The notes beneath the pieces were generated by a model that did no database searches, had not been told where the DNA came from, and worked only from the letters and a program-made list of their open reading frames with translations. 64,000 nucleotides of DNA from Dactylis glomerata (lineage: Eukaryota; Streptophyta; Magnoliopsida; Poales; Poaceae), in assembly GCA_007115705.1 (NCBI GenBank), contig QXEO01000143.1, positions 1,730,072 to 1,794,071 on the forward strand, read 5' to 3'. This document shows positions 1 through 12,306 of this stretch, piece after piece; within the stretch, counting starts at the first letter, position 1; each line of letters opens with the position of its first letter. The translations under genes were made by a program, and so were the position numbers.

Positions 1-1155
1 AACTTATTATCTACGCGCTGTCCAAGAACAGCACCAACAACAAAATCACTAGCATCACACATAATTTCAAAGGGTAAATTCCAATCAGGTGGTTGAACAA
101 TAGGAGTAGTAGTTAAAGCCTTCTTAAGAGTTTCAAAAGCTTCCTTACAATCATCATCAAAGACAAATGGTACATCTTTTTGAAGAAGATTAGTAAGAGG
201 CTTTGAAATCTTAGAGAAATCTTTAATAAACCTCCTATAGAAACCAGCATGACCAATAATACTACGAATACCTTTAACATCTCTGGGACAGGGCATTTTC
301 TCAATTGCTTCAACTTTTGCTCTGTCAACTTCAATACCTCTTTCAGAAATTTTATGTCCAAGGACAATTCCTTCATTTACCATAAAGTGGCATTTCTCCC
401 AATTAAGAACAAGATTAGTTTCTTCACACCTCTGCAAAACTTTATCAAGATTGTGCAAACAATTATCAAAAGAAGTTCCATAGACGGAGAAATCGTCCAT
501 GAAAACCTCCACAATTTCTTCACAAAAACCATGAAAAATAGCAGACATGCATCTTTGAAAAGTAGCAGGAGCATTGCATAAACCAAACGGCATACGTCTA
601 TAAGCATAAGTTCCATAAGGACAAGTAAAAGTGGTTTTCTCCTGATCTTCCTTTTTAACAGCAATCTGAGAGAAACCGGAATAACCATCAAGAAAACAAA
701 AGTGCGTCTTCTTAGACAACCTCTCTAACATTTGATCAATAAACGGTAAAGGATAATGATCTTTCTTGGTAACCTTGTTAACTTTTTTATAGTCAATGCA
801 CATCCTATAACCAACTACTACCCTTTGAGGAATAAGCTCATTATTCTCATTAGGCACGACAGTCATACCTCCTTTCTTAGGAACACAATGAACAGGGCTA
901 ACCCATCTACTATCAGCAATAGGATAAATAATACCAGCATCAAGGAGCTTCAATACCTCATTTCTTACCACATCCTTCATCTTGGGAATTAAGCGGCGTT
1001 GATGTTCCACAACTGGCTTTGCGTCTTCCTCCATATTAATAGCATGCTGACATAAAGTGGGGCAAATCCCTTTTAAATCATCAAGAGTATATCCCATAGC
1101 TCCTTGATGTTTCCTCAATATCTCCAAATAACCTTTCTTCTTCCTTTCCTAAAAG
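1..1155 (-). pseudogene. Gypsy reverse transcriptase (partial) of the Athila-like element
   Basis: The minus strand read from about 1155 to the left edge gives a continuous Gypsy reverse transcriptase. Recognisable blocks are a DYKKVNKVTKKDHYPLP-type fingers motif (about 760-810), a FLDGYSGFSQI block, PFGLCNAPATFQR (about 560-600) and the catalytic FMDD box (about 495-510). It is followed by the connection towards RNase H (HAGFYRRFI, about 230-250). The aspartate pair is intact. The frame is entered by a one-base shift near 1140-1155, in a GAAGAAGAAAGG run, relative to the gag-protease frame. The gene continues beyond position 1. Confidence 0.88.
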
Positions 1156-2996
1156 CTTAGAACTAATAATAACAGGATATATTTTCTTATCATCTATATA
1201 GGCATATTTAAGATCATCAGGTAAAGGCTTTAATTCAAAAACAAGATCTTCCTTAGGTGGCAAAGTGGTACCAAGATCCTCCACAGGCAAGTTGTGCTTG
1301 ATCAATGGTTGTTGACGAAGGAAAATATCGTCAATCTCTTCTCTTTCCTTCCTATAAACATCACTTTCATGGTCCTCCATGAATTGCTGCAAAGCATTAT
1401 TAGGGGCAAGAGCAATAGAAGCAAGCTGTTCAACTCAAAAAAAATCATCAGGCATGACATTTTCATAAGAAGTCTTAGCAAACTTGGAAAAATTGAACTC
1501 ATAAGACTCTCCATTAAACTTAGTGAAAATTTTCTCCTTCTTACAGTCTATCACAGCACCACAAGTATTCAAAAAGGGTCTACCAAAAATAATAGGACAA
1601 GTTTTACTAGCCTCCTTACCAAGTACTAGGAAATCAGTGGGATATTTGGTCTTACCGCAAAGAACTTCCACATCTTAAACAATACCAAGAGGCCAAACAG
1701 TCTCTCTGTTAGCAAGCTGAACAACCACATCAATATCTTCAAGTTCACAAGCGCCAATCTCATGCATAATTTCTTTGTAAAGCTCTAAAGGAATGGCACT
1801 TGCACTAGCACCAATGTCACATAAACCATAATAGCAATGATCGCCAATCCTGACAGAAATAACAGGAACACTTGTTTTCCTATGCCTTTTAGGATGTGAG
1901 ATAATGTTAGAAGCATCTTCACAAAAGAGAATATATTCATCCCCTACATCTTTAGTGACAAGGTCCTTCAATATAGCCACAGGAGACTTAATAGTAATTT
2001 GCTCATCAGGCTCTATAGCTCTCTTAGTACTTTTATTAGACACACTTACCAAAGTAGAATACTCTTTTACCTTAGCAGGGAAAGGTGTCTTCTCAAAATA
2101 AGGTTCAGGCACAATGCTATCAACAGTACAAACTTGAGTAGCTGCAGCAGGAATATGACTAATAGAATCTTTATAAGGCGCATGATATTTGTTCCAATCT
2201 TTCTTTGGAACATCAAGATAAGAGGCAAAAGCCTTAAGACAATTAGCAAGTATTTGAGAATCAAGACCATAAGCAATGCTAACATTATGAAAGTCATCGG
2301 TTCCCATAAAAGTTTTAATGCATTCATAACCATAATTTATACCTGACTTCCTACCTTTGTCGTTTTCCCATCCTTTAGCATTCTCTTGAATACGGTCAAG
2401 GAGATTCCACTTAGCATCTTCCTTCATATGAGTAAATGATACAAAACAGGAGGCATCCAAATAATCCTTATTATGAAGAGCAAGCCGCGCATAAAAATTA
2501 TCAATAACAATATTATTGGGGAGCTCATGAATGGGACATTTGAGCATTAGTAACTTCAATCTCCCCCACGCTTGGGCAATACTCTCTCCATCATGAGGCC
2601 AAAAGTTATATATCCGATTATGATCTTTATGAATTTCACTTGGAGGATAAAACTTGGAATAAAAGAGAGGTACAATTTCCTCCCATGCAATAGATGGATC
2701 ATCTTTAAGTAGTCGATACCACTCCTCAGCTCTGCCTTTCAATGATAAAGAGAATAGCTTCCTCTTGACCTGGCTCGGTGAAATACCTGCACACTTGAAC
2801 AACTCGCATAATTCATGTATAAAAAGTAAGTGATCACCCGGATGGACAGTTCCATCTCCAGAATAGCAGTTATCCATAACACTCTCAACAATTTTCATAG
2901 GTATTTTCAAAGGATCTAATTGAGAATATTTTCATCCACATGTGCAGCAGTGGTAGTAGTGTTCCCAAATAGGAAACCAAATGGAGAATTCTCCAT
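1081..2996 (-). pseudogene. gag and aspartic protease of the Athila-like element, interrupted
   Basis: The likely gag start is the ATG at 2996 (MENSPFGFLFGN). A one-base shift near 2930 then joins it to the long frame beginning at 2910. Gag is recognised by GRAEEWYRLL, FYSKFYPPSE and WGRLKLLMLKCP. The retropepsin follows, with active-site DIGASAS (about 1800-1820) and a flap region. The same frame continues to 1081 but carries stop codons at 1675 (TAA, just before VEVLCGKTKYPTDFLVLG) and at 1435 (TGA in a T-rich run). The end of the frame overlaps the reverse transcriptase frame. Two stops and two shifts make this a non-functional polyprotein. Confidence 0.85.
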
Positions 2997-3087
2997 GGAA
3001 AAATAAAATAAAAGTAAAAGACAAAAATAAAAACAATACTCACGGCGACGGTTACCTTTACCAATTCCACTCTTTAATAGCGCTTCA

Positions 3088-3106
3088 CTCCCCGGCAACG
3101 GCGCCA
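3088..3106 (-). other. Primer binding site, tRNA-Asp type
   Basis: The minus strand reads TGGCGCCGTTGCCGGGGAG, the tRNA-Asp primer site usual for Athila-like elements. It lies 11 bp inside the LTR end and fixes the element's orientation. Confidence 0.85.
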
Positions 3107-3117
3107 GAAAATAGTCT

Positions 3118-4635
3118 TGATGACCCACAAGTATAGGGGGTGTATCGTAGTACTTTCGATAAATAAGAGTGTCGAACCCAACGAGGAGCAGAAGGTGTTG
3201 ACAAGTGGTTTTGATCAAGGATTCACTGTAAATACTAGCAAACGGGTTTTCAGGGGTATTTGGTAATGCAAGTAAATAAAGTACGAGTAAATAAAAGACA
3301 ATAACAATAATTGCTGCAAGTGGCCCAATCCTTCCTAGAGCAAAGGACAAGCCGGTTGTGTAACTTATGATGACCAAACGTTCTCGAGGACACACGAGAG
3401 TTTCTGTCAAGTGCTTTCGCTTCATACCGCTAAATAATCTTTACTGGTTTGATAAGTGTTATGGGGGTGAACCTGCGCTAGCGCACTACCCTTACTAGGA
3501 TAAATACACACTTGTGATTATACCCCTTGCAAGTATCCGCAAATATAAGAAAGTAATTAAGATAAATCTAACCACAACCTTAAACTCTAAGATCCTACGC
3601 TCCCTGGTGCAATGGTTTCCCAACGGAGGTTTAGGTTTCTGTCACTCCAGCAGCCCCACAATTGGTAGCCAAATACACAATGCATCTCACTAGGCCCATA
3701 AATGGTGAAGTATCATGTAGTCGACGTTCACATGACACCACTAGTGAAATGGCACCACAACAAATAAATATCAAACCACTAAATATTACTCAACATAATT
3801 CCACTACTAACGACTTGACTTCTCTCATGTCCTCAAGAACTAAACGAACTACTCATAAGACATCATATGGATCATGATCAGAGGTGAAATAATGTTAAAT
3901 AACAATCTAAACATAAACCTTAATTCAACGGTTCCACTCAATAGCATCAACCACAAAAGTAATCAACACTGGGAAAGTTTCCCCTAAGAATTTAACAAGA
4001 TTCAACTCAAGATGTTACAGCGGGATGGCGAGGTGATGGTGGAGATGAAGGTGCTGGTGATGGAGATGATGATGATGATGATCCCGATGAAGTCTGGTGC
4101 GATGGTGATGACGATGGCGACGATCTTCCCTCTCCGGGAAGGAATTTCCCCGGCAGATTTCTGCCTGCCGGAGAGCTTTTCTCTCTCTGGTGTTTTCCGC
4201 CCCACAGAGGCGGTGGTGTCGATCTCTGAGCCCTTCCCCCTTGACTTAGGTTTTCAGGGACGATGAAATACGCGAAGGGGCGATGGTAGAAGTGGGCCAG
4301 GGGCTCTCGCCATAGGTGGGCGCGGCCAGGGGCTGGGCCGCGCCCCCTGGTGGTGAGGCTGCCCTGTGGCCCCTCTCGCTTCCTCCTTCTGGCTTCTTTA
4401 GTCTTCTGGTAAAATAGAATTTTCTTGTATTTTTCTGGATTTTCCTGATCTTCAAAATATGGTGCCTTGATGGTCCTTTTTCCAGCAGAATCCTGACTCC
4501 AGCAGCAAATCCTCCAATGATCATCAAACATGTAAAAACAGAGGAAATAACATAAGTATCATCTCTAAATATGAAATATATCAATGAATAACAGTAAATT
4601 AAGATACAAAATAGTGATGCAAAATGGACGTATCA
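3118..4635 (-). repeat. 5' LTR of the Athila-like element (about 1518 bp)
   Basis: On the minus strand the repeat begins TGATACGTCCATTTTGC (at 4635) and ends GTGGGTCATCA (at 3118), so it has TG...CA ends. The inner end is next to the primer binding site; the outer end abuts interrupted coding sequence of the host element. The flanking five bases CTGAC (4636-4640) should be one half of the target duplication; the other half is outside the window. Open frames inside the LTR are not genes. Confidence 0.85.
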
Positions 4636-5287
4636 CTGACACACCAAAAGAACATTTTGTCAGGTTAAGCTTGAGCTTATACCTATTTAAGTTGTCGAAG
4701 GTTTCTGCCAAATCACTGATTAAGGATTCTTCTTTTCTTGTGGTGATGACCATGTCGTCGATGTAGACTTGAATGTTGCATCCTATTTGACTTCCGAGGT
4801 AGTTTTGCATCATCCGCTGGTAGGTTGCTCCTGCGTTTCTTAAGCCAAAAGGCATGACTTGATAGCAGAACACGCCGTATGGTGTGATAAAGGATGTTTT
4901 TTCCTCGTCTTCTTTCCTCAATTTGATCTGGTTGTAACTAGAATATGCGTCCAGGAAGGAAAACCTTGCGCACCCCGCTGTTGAGTCTATTATCTGATCA
5001 ATGCGAGGTAGAGGAAAGGGATCCTTTGGACAGTGCTTGTTGAGAGATGTGTAGTCGACACACACTCTTTGTACGTTTGTATTTTTCTTGGGTACAATGA
5101 CTGGATTAGATACCCAAGTCGATGCTTTGATTTCTTGGATGAATCCTGCATTTTCTAGCCTGTGTAGCTCGGATTCTATTACTTTCCTTTTGAGTTCATC
5201 AAATCGTCTCAACGGTTGCTTGACTGGCTTTGCTTTAGGATCCACGTTTAGTGCATGCTCGACGAGTTCCCTGGGAACCCATGGCAT
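4636..5287 (-). pseudogene. Gypsy reverse transcriptase of the Tat-like element, C-terminally cut
   Basis: The frame runs from SDMPWVPRELVEHALN through the RT fingers (VIVPKKNTNVQRVCVDYTSL), the FSFLDAYSSYNQI block and PFGLRNAGATYQR to the catalytic YIDD box (VYIDDMVIT, about 4745-4770). It ends in LNLTKCSFG, where the LTR of the Athila-like element begins. The residues that follow in the open frame are LTR sequence. Upstream, the same frame joins the protease region at 5351 through one in-frame TAG. The catalytic residues are intact, so loss of function is due to the insertion and the stop. Confidence 0.85.
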
Positions 5288-5350
5288 GTCTGAAGGACAC
5301 CAGGCAAAGATTTCCCAGCGCTCACAGAGGAACTCGACGAGCGCGCTTTC

Positions 5351-6400
5351 CTATGCGGGGTCCAGGTTTACTGCTATGGAGGTGGTCTTGTTCGGGTCCG
5401 TAGGGTGGACCTGGATTTTCTTTGAGTCTTGGGTCGCATCGAAAGCCTGATTTGGCAGGGATCGTCCGACGTCGGGTAGCACGTTGTGGTCAGTTTCTCC
5501 CTTCAGCCTTCCGTATTCCGCTATCATGCCAAAGGTTTGCGCCAGCCTGTTGAATTCTTTGTCACAAGTGTTGGATACTTTGAAGTTGTCTTGTACCGTG
5601 ATTGTTCCTTTAGGCCCTAGAATTTTGAGTGTGAGATATGCGTAATGAGGTACTGCCATGAACTTTGCAAATGCTGAGCGCCCCAGGATTGCATGATACT
5701 GTGAAGGCCAGTCCATGACTTCAAACTCTAACTTTTCTCTACGATAATTGCTACTATTGTTGAAGCAAACATCGAGTTCTATTCTCCCGAGGGGGTAATT
5801 TGCGCCTCCTGGTACTATTCCGTGGAAGGAGCAATCTGTCGGCTTTAGGCTTTCCAATGAGATGCACATTGCCTTCAGGGTTCTTGCATATATTAAATTT
5901 ATGCCGCTTCCTGCATCCATGAATACTCGCCCAACATCGTATCCCCCTATTTGTGCCTTCAACACCATGGGCGCGTGCCCTGGCCTTGGTACTTTCTTTG
6001 GGTGGTCTGCTCTGCTGAATCTGACTAGTTGATCAGACCATTTCAAATACTCAGCTGTGGCTGGTGGTGATGATATTGCTAGATTTACTTGTTTGGATAT
6101 GCTCTTCCACTCTTTCTTGGACTTTGGCACCGGTTGAATAATTGCGGATACATATACTTTTGATTCCAGATGTTTTGCTAGACGCTGCATTTGGTATCCT
6201 TGACTTGTACTTTTTCCTCCCTGATGTGTTCCTTTGTTTTGGTCCAGAGCACTTTGCAACCTTAAGAATGTTCTGCAATCCTTCATCTGGTGATTAGAAA
6301 CTCTCTTCCCATCTAAGTACGCATAGTGGATGCAACAGGGACCATGTAGCATGTCCTCCGCCGACGGTCCAGAGTACTTAGGTTTTTCTGCTCTGCGATT
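5351..6400 (-). pseudogene. gag C-terminus and aspartic protease of the Tat-like element
   Basis: This 333-codon frame carries a short gag tail (HYAYLDGKRVSNHQMKDC) and a retropepsin whose active site reads VFMDAGSGINLIY (about 5910-5940). A YHAILGRSAFAKFMAVPHY block follows, which is typical of the C-terminal part of plant Gypsy proteases. It ends at a TAG stop (5351) and is in frame with the reverse transcriptase below it. To its right, 6400-6690 can be read only by switching frames (VDAFSAGLRRSDLVEEL and similar gag residues), so the gag-protease junction is frameshifted. Confidence 0.78.
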
Positions 6401-6689
6401 GCCTCCTCCTTGAAACTCCCTGCTTTCATAGCCTTCTTCGTCCCTTCTTTCATAGCCTACGGCTATCTAATTTCGCCTTGCGTGGCCATCTTCATTGCGG
6501 TACCTTCGCCTTTGCCTGCTTGCTCTATCGACTTCTGGCGAATGTCCCCTTTTATTGTTGTATGCATCCTCTCCATCGGCAAAATCTATTGGCTACTTCC
6601 ATTAATTCTGATATTGTTTTAGGCTTTGTTCTCCCTAACTCTTCCACGAGGTCCGAACGGCGAAGGCCAGCCGAAAAAGCATCGACCGC

Positions 6690-8279
6690 CTACTCATTGG
6701 AGACGTCTTCTACGGAGTTTTTGATTATACTCCACCGCTGTATATAGGAGCACAGAGTTTCATCTTTCCTCTGCACACATGACTTGACTTCTTCTAGTGA
6801 CGCTGGGCATTTATATGTTGAACGAAAATTTCTTGCGAATTGGCTCTCTAGTTCTCCCCAACTCCCGATGGAATCGTTGGGTAGTGTGTTTAACCAGGAC
6901 CGCGCTGCGCCGGTGAGGTGTAATTGCAGGCTTTTCATTGCCGGTGCTCTCGTTCCTCCAAGTATTTGCACTGCTTGCAGGTAGTTTGATAACCACAACA
7001 TGGGTTCTTGTGATCCATCATACTTTTGCTGATCGTGCGGTAGTTTGAATCCTTTGGGTACCCGCGTTCTGCGAACCCTTCGGGTAAAGCATAGCGCGCC
7101 CATCTCTTTTTCGTCGTCTTCATAATTTTCTTCTCTCCACACATAACGCGCATTGTTTACTCTTGCTTGTGCTATAATATTCCTTGCGTCCTCCTTTCGT
7201 GCTTTACACTTTTCGTCGCCTGATGACTCACTTGTTTGACTTTGCGAGGGTTGGCGTTTAAAACTTTCCCTTCGCTTCTCCTTGTGACATGTCGCCTTTT
7301 CCTTTGGAGTATGTTTCCTTAGTCTATCTTCTACCAACCCGAGGCTTCGTATCGCGGCTTGATGCATGTGCTCCCGTGGATCTCCAGGCTCCGGTTGTGT
7401 AGTTAGTAGATACGCCTGTGCTGCTACCAATGCTGCCTCTGGCGTTTCTTGCACAAAATCCTCTTCATTATCTGATGGGTGTTCGCTTACGCTTTTTATG
7501 CGGCTTTCTTCTCTTGCCCATGTTGTTGTCCTCCTGCTATGCTTCGGGTCTCTATGCCTTTCTCTACTGGACTCTGATGCGTCGTTGTATTCGTCCCAAT
7601 ATGCTCCACTTGACACGTTGTTGTTTTCTTGGCTTCTCCTGAACTCGTCTTTTTCCTCCCTCAACTTCTTTCTGCGCTGATGCAATGTGTATTGATATCC
7701 CATCAGAACTTCCCTTCTTGAATTGGCGGGTACTTCTGTACCATGATTGATAGCTGATATGATGATTCTCCACTCCCCGTTGGAGACGTGAATTTTTTGT
7801 TTCTCCTTCTTACCATTGCTTCTTGACTTGTTGACTTGCGTGTTGACTTCTGCATTATCTGAGTGACCGTTCTCTTCTGCTGCTTCGGTGATAATGATGC
7901 ATAATTGATGTATGCTCCTAGAGATGCCACTGCTTCCGGTGGCGAAGTCCCTTTGACTATTGTATGATTTATCCACTATTACTTCCTCGTCAGGTTCTTC
8001 CTGAGTTTCGTCGAATTCTTCGAGTTTCCTTTGCGTATTTTCTGTTGCTGCAAAGCTGACCGGCGAGTTTACCTCGCTAGAAGAGCCTACAGATGATCCA
8101 GACATTGTGATTGTCTTGGTTTTGCTTGCCGACGGACCCGATTTCGCTAGATCCAAAAGGCGAGTTGAACCCGAAGGTCCAACATAGAAGCTCAGACTTC
8201 CGATCGTCAACTCCATCTTCTGGTTTTCGTCGACTTCTAGATTGCTGTTGGCTAAAAGCGAAAAAGCCGTCGAATTCAT
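6690..8279 (-). pseudogene. gag polyprotein of the Tat-like element
   Basis: This is a long open frame of about 530 codons. I take the ATG at 8279 (MNSTAF) as a plausible start; the frame itself stays open to the primer site. The N-terminal half is low-complexity and charged. The C-terminal half has the gag fold signature: MLWLSNYLQAVQILGG, LHLTGAARSWLNTLP and SWGELESQFARNF. The frame ends at VEDVSNE, and gag-like residues continue in another frame, so the C-terminus is lost to a frameshift. No zinc knuckle is visible within the open part. Confidence 0.78.
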
Positions 8280-8295
8280 AATTCCAATGCCCAGA

Positions 8296-8316
8296 GTCCC
8301 CACGGTCGGCGCCAAT
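8296..8316 (-). other. Primer binding site of the Tat-like element
   Basis: The minus strand reads TTGGCGCCGACCGTGGGGAC directly next to an LTR end (ATCA). The TGGCGCCG core is the shared start of Tat/Athila primer sites. The exact tRNA was not identified. Confidence 0.65.
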
Positions 8317-8711
8317 TGATGAGGGTTAGCTCGATAAATGTCCTAGATGAAGGACTTAGGATCGGGGGAGTAGGACGTCGGATGAACTCGAAGGTAAAAT
8401 CAATCAAACAAGGTGTGTATCGAAAGTAAATGTGGTGGTGAACTTTGGCTTGCTTTCAATCTGTCCCTCACCGTCCTCTCCTGGCCCCTATATATAGGTG
8501 GCCAGGTCTCAAGGTACGGGAGGGGTCCAATACATATTACAACATCGATATATGACATGAACTCGTATTTCGACTAGGATTACACTTGGGCCTAGCTTAA
8601 CGGGTCTCAGGGGTACTCAACTACCGAGCTCTATTATCTATACCCATGTCAAGTAGTATAGCTAATAACCTTTGTAGATCCCAAAGTGTGCTTGGTGAAT
8701 ATTGGGCAACA
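8317..8711 (-). repeat. Probable 5' LTR of the Tat-like element (about 395 bp)
   Basis: The inner end, TGATGAGGGTTAGC on the plus strand, abuts the primer site. The outer end is placed at 8711 because the minus strand there starts TGTTGCCCAATATTC, giving TG...CA termini. A TATA-like box, CTATATATAG (8488-8497), lies mid-repeat, as expected for an LTR promoter. The second LTR is outside the window, so the outer boundary is not confirmed. An alternative is that the LTR extends to 12306. Confidence 0.5.
8488..8497 (-). promoter_or_regulatory. TATA-like box of the LTR promoter
   Basis: CTATATATAG lies about 170 bp from the inner LTR end, a suitable place for the U3/R promoter. Confidence 0.45.
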
Positions 8712-11700
8712 CCTCTCTGCTTCTTCTTCTTTATGGCCTTCTCCTACCTCTAAAATTGGATTTTGGGAATGGGCTACTCACAAGAGTGAGCTTGCTCGTC
8801 TACTTCTCACTCTCTACCACTGGCCCGAGAGTTCCTTGTGAGCTTTTGCTCCAACCTCTAGCCTCTGGCCTCAAGGTGTTCTTATGAGCATGCTCTGAGA
8901 AATTTGTGAGTGAATGTGAATGGGATGAGGGATATTTATAGTGTTTGTGGTTCACTATGGTGATGACACGTGTGTGCAACCGTCCTTGTATTTTGGATTT
9001 ATGTTGCTTTCAGAACTATGCAACCGTCCTTGTATTTTGGATTTATGTCCAGATTCACTCAAATCATGAACCTACTAATCACATTTTGAATTTGTGATCT
9101 CCTGGCCACCAATTTGTGCTTTTTGATGAATCCCATTTATGCTAGTGTTAAATTCATATCCAATTGTTTTAATCAGACATTGAGTTTTTTTAATCACTTG
9201 CTAATTATGATTAGCAAGTTCTTGATCTTTTTAATGATCAAAGACTTGCTATAATTGTTTTTGATGGAATCCATGCTGGGGTAATCTTATTATTGATTTC
9301 TGTTAAGTTTTTGAATTAATATATATTATTGGAGTACTCTGGTGTACTCTAGAATGTTCCTATGATGACACCTCATATGATGACTCATGCTTTGCATGGA
9401 TGAGGTGTCAAGATCTCATGAGCTTGAGATAACTTAGCCTTGAAGTAACTTAGTGGCTAAGGTTCCTATTTGGTATTTTGGAAAATTTATTTTTAGATCA
9501 TGACAAGTGGCATTTGTCACAATATGGGCTTTGATAATCAAGATTTGATTAATAAATACACTTGGGCTTCTTTGCATTTTTTAGTGAAAACTTATTTTGC
9601 AAATCTGGCTCATTATTGTAATCTTCCATCTTAATCAAGTGAAAACTTAATTAACAATATGGATTAACAATAATTTCCAATTATGGTATGAATATTATTA
9701 ACTAAGTGAAAACTTAATTAATAGTATTATTGATCTATAAAGATCCAAAGATGGACTTTAATCTTAATTAAGTGAAAACTTAATTGATCAAAGAGGATGA
9801 TTACCAAAGATCCAAATATGTACTTAGTTTCAATTGGTCATTCAATACCAATGTAGTGCAATTCAAATTTGGAATGAAAGACTTAGGGTATTGCTCATCC
9901 TAAGGATTATTATCTTGATTGGAAGGTCTAAATAGTTTTGCAACTATTTGTATGATGGCCTTATGAAAGGGTTTTGGATTTACTATTTAGGGGTTTGCCA
10001 TATTGAGGACATTGGAATCATTCCAATATTTAAATTCTCTTAAGCTTTATTGAGGAGTATTTTATTTCCTTCCTCTCCTAAATATTTGAACTTGACTTGT
10101 AGCTATTTTATCTACCACCTAATCATACGTGGAATTATAAATGACTCACAATTTCTGAAAATGGTTTTATGTTTAAATGAATATCTTGAACTACCAAGTC
10201 TTATTACTGGCTGGGTTATTTCCATAGTAACTTGGATGTTTACTTCTAGAAATATTTCCATGGCCTTTCTTTCATACAGGTCTTAGTATTACAACTAGGT
10301 TACCATTTGGTGAACGATCCTAGATGAGCTTCCTTTTGTTTCAAAGTACTTTATATGATCTTTAAAAATGACTCCTTGGGTTAGAGTTAAGATTCCATAT
10401 AAAGAATTTTAGGTAGTTTTGCTTTAGTGGATTTCCACCAGCAAACAAGAATTGGAGTGGAAGAATTATCCTTGAGAATTTCATAGGATAATTGATTGGT
10501 GTGGTTACCCAAATGAAAAGATATGTAGTTTTTTTTGTCCTTTTTAAACAATGTACAAGATCTTGGTTTATTTACCTAAGTACTTGTGATTTTAATCCAC
10601 ACATAATAATACTAGGTTTTAGTGCTAAAGTATTGCTTCACAAGGATGTGAGAGGTATGGATCATCTCCACATTTGACTAGATAGAAAATAGTTATTTTT
10701 GAGACAAAGATATTAATGAAACCTTTCAAAGGAAATGTAGTTCAAAACACATGGAACCACTATCATTTTCCTAGGTTAAGAATACACTAATAAGTGTGCA
10801 ATTGTAGGTATGAGCTGGAATGTGACACATGGATGAGTCCATTTGTCAGAAGATATTTATGTATTCAAAAGATTACAAGATTAGAGTAGATAGATGGGAT
10901 GGAGGTTTTAGCAAGATAGATTTGCCTCTAACTAACAAATTATCTCCTAGATTGGTTACTAGAGCTAAGTCAAAACTATACATAAAATTATAGAGTTGAC
11001 TTGCTTCCTGGATCACTAAAGCTTAGATGTGCCCTAGTGTGGATTAGAATAAAGATCATTTACTTAGATTCTCTGATTGAAGTAGTGATCTTACTCCACA
11101 ATAGAATTGGTAGATGGAATTCTTGTACTCAAGTGCAAATAAGATATATAGGTTCATATTCACAACTAGGTACACTATAGTTGTTTTCTTCACCTATTTT
11201 GAATTGATGATTTGTCCATTGGATAAAGCCAACAATCAAAGGCTTGATCCATTGACTTGGATAAGACTGAGTTTAAGATCCACTAGATAGGTTTTACTAC
11301 TCTACTCTTGTTCTTGGGGTTATGTCTATAAGCATAGAATGGTTTTCTTGTCTTACTAAGGTTTATGGCTTCGACAACACCCTAATTATGTGCTAGACAT
11401 GATTGTCTTATTGCCTAGGTTTGGCACACTTGTCTCTGATACATGGTTTAGTGTATCCTAATTAGGACATAAATTTTCTAAGGGAGTATTAGGCTTCATG
11501 ATTCTTCTACCAAGTTTGAAATGGCTTTTTAAGTGATAAGCTTACTTGAGATGGTGTTAAACCTCAACTAGAGTATAGTTGAATAAATAAGGTGGCTTGT
11601 AATTCCTATAAGCTTTATGGTAAGGCTTTTCTCCAGACAAGAGATTTGACTACGGTGGTGGTTGGTAGAATGGTTTTGGTGTAGAGGCTTGGTTTAGGTC

Positions 11701-12306
11701 AACTAACATATGGAATGCCCCTAGGTTTAGTTTACTCTGGCAAATTCTAGTGGTTGGATCTTACTAGGTATTGTCAAGGATTTATATTCACTTATACCTA
11801 AGGTGAATGAATGATGAGAGTGTTGACTAATTGGTCAAGGCTTGAGTCAGATGATTTGAATAGATAAGATCAGCATAGACTAGATGAGAATAGATCGTGG
11901 GGTAAGAAGATCAGGAATAAGTCAAAAGACTTAGATTGTTTAACTTGTTTATTGATTCTGGAGAATCTCAAGTGATAATCTAATAGTTGATGTTTTAGAT
12001 TGAAAGAATAAGGTAAGAATAGCATGGCTTTGATCTCTCACCTTAGAGATGTGCTTGTGTTCTAGTGTAAGACTATTTACGAGTCCTAATTCTACCCTCC
12101 TAGATAGAGTCTTAACAAAGGTCATCTCTAATTTTATGCCTCTAAGTTTGATGACCTGCACCTAACTTATTAACTTAAGTGGAACTTCAATCACCTCGAC
12201 AGGCTCTAACAAAAAGTTTTAAATTTCCCCAGATTTTATATGCATGGATGCAATGCACATAACTATATTCTATCCTTTTTGAGTCTCTCAATGGTGGGAT
12301 GTTACA
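8712..12306 (-). repeat. AT-rich block, probably part of a very long Gypsy LTR (or solo LTR)
   Basis: The region has no coding potential and is strongly AT-rich. Its right end on the minus strand starts TGTAACATCCCACC, a start common to several Triticeae Gypsy LTRs. Near the left end, a minus-strand TATA-like sequence (CTATAAATA, about 8935-8943) precedes sequence cut by the Tat-like LTR. It contains a 30-bp direct duplication (8975-9004 and 9019-9048) and four scattered copies of AAGTGAAAACTTAATT between 9580 and 9790. The family was not identified, and no target duplication could be confirmed. Confidence 0.45.

Larger units (their letters stand above)
1..4635 (-). mobile_element. Athila-like Gypsy LTR retrotransposon, partial (runs off left edge)
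   Basis: On the minus strand the order is LTR, primer binding site, gag, aspartic protease and reverse transcriptase, which is the Gypsy order. The primer binding site reads TGGCGCCGTTGCCGGGGAG, the tRNA-Asp type usual in Athila elements. The gag-protease frame has two stop codons and a frameshift precedes the reverse transcriptase, so the copy is dead. It inserted into the reverse transcriptase of another Gypsy element: reading frame of that element resumes exactly at 4636. RNase H, integrase and the second LTR must lie left of the window. Family assignment below Athila-like is not attempted. Confidence 0.88.
4636..8711 (-). mobile_element. Tat-like Gypsy LTR retrotransposon, truncated by the Athila-like insertion
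   Basis: The minus-strand order is LTR (8317-8711), primer binding site, gag, protease and reverse transcriptase, cut at 4636 by the incoming element. The primer site TTGGCGCCGACCGTGGGG resembles the TGGCGCCG-type site of Tat/Retand/Ogre elements rather than the Athila one. A stop codon, a frameshifted gag-protease junction and the insertion make it inactive. RNase H and integrase should resume to the left of the inserted element, outside the window. Confidence 0.8.
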
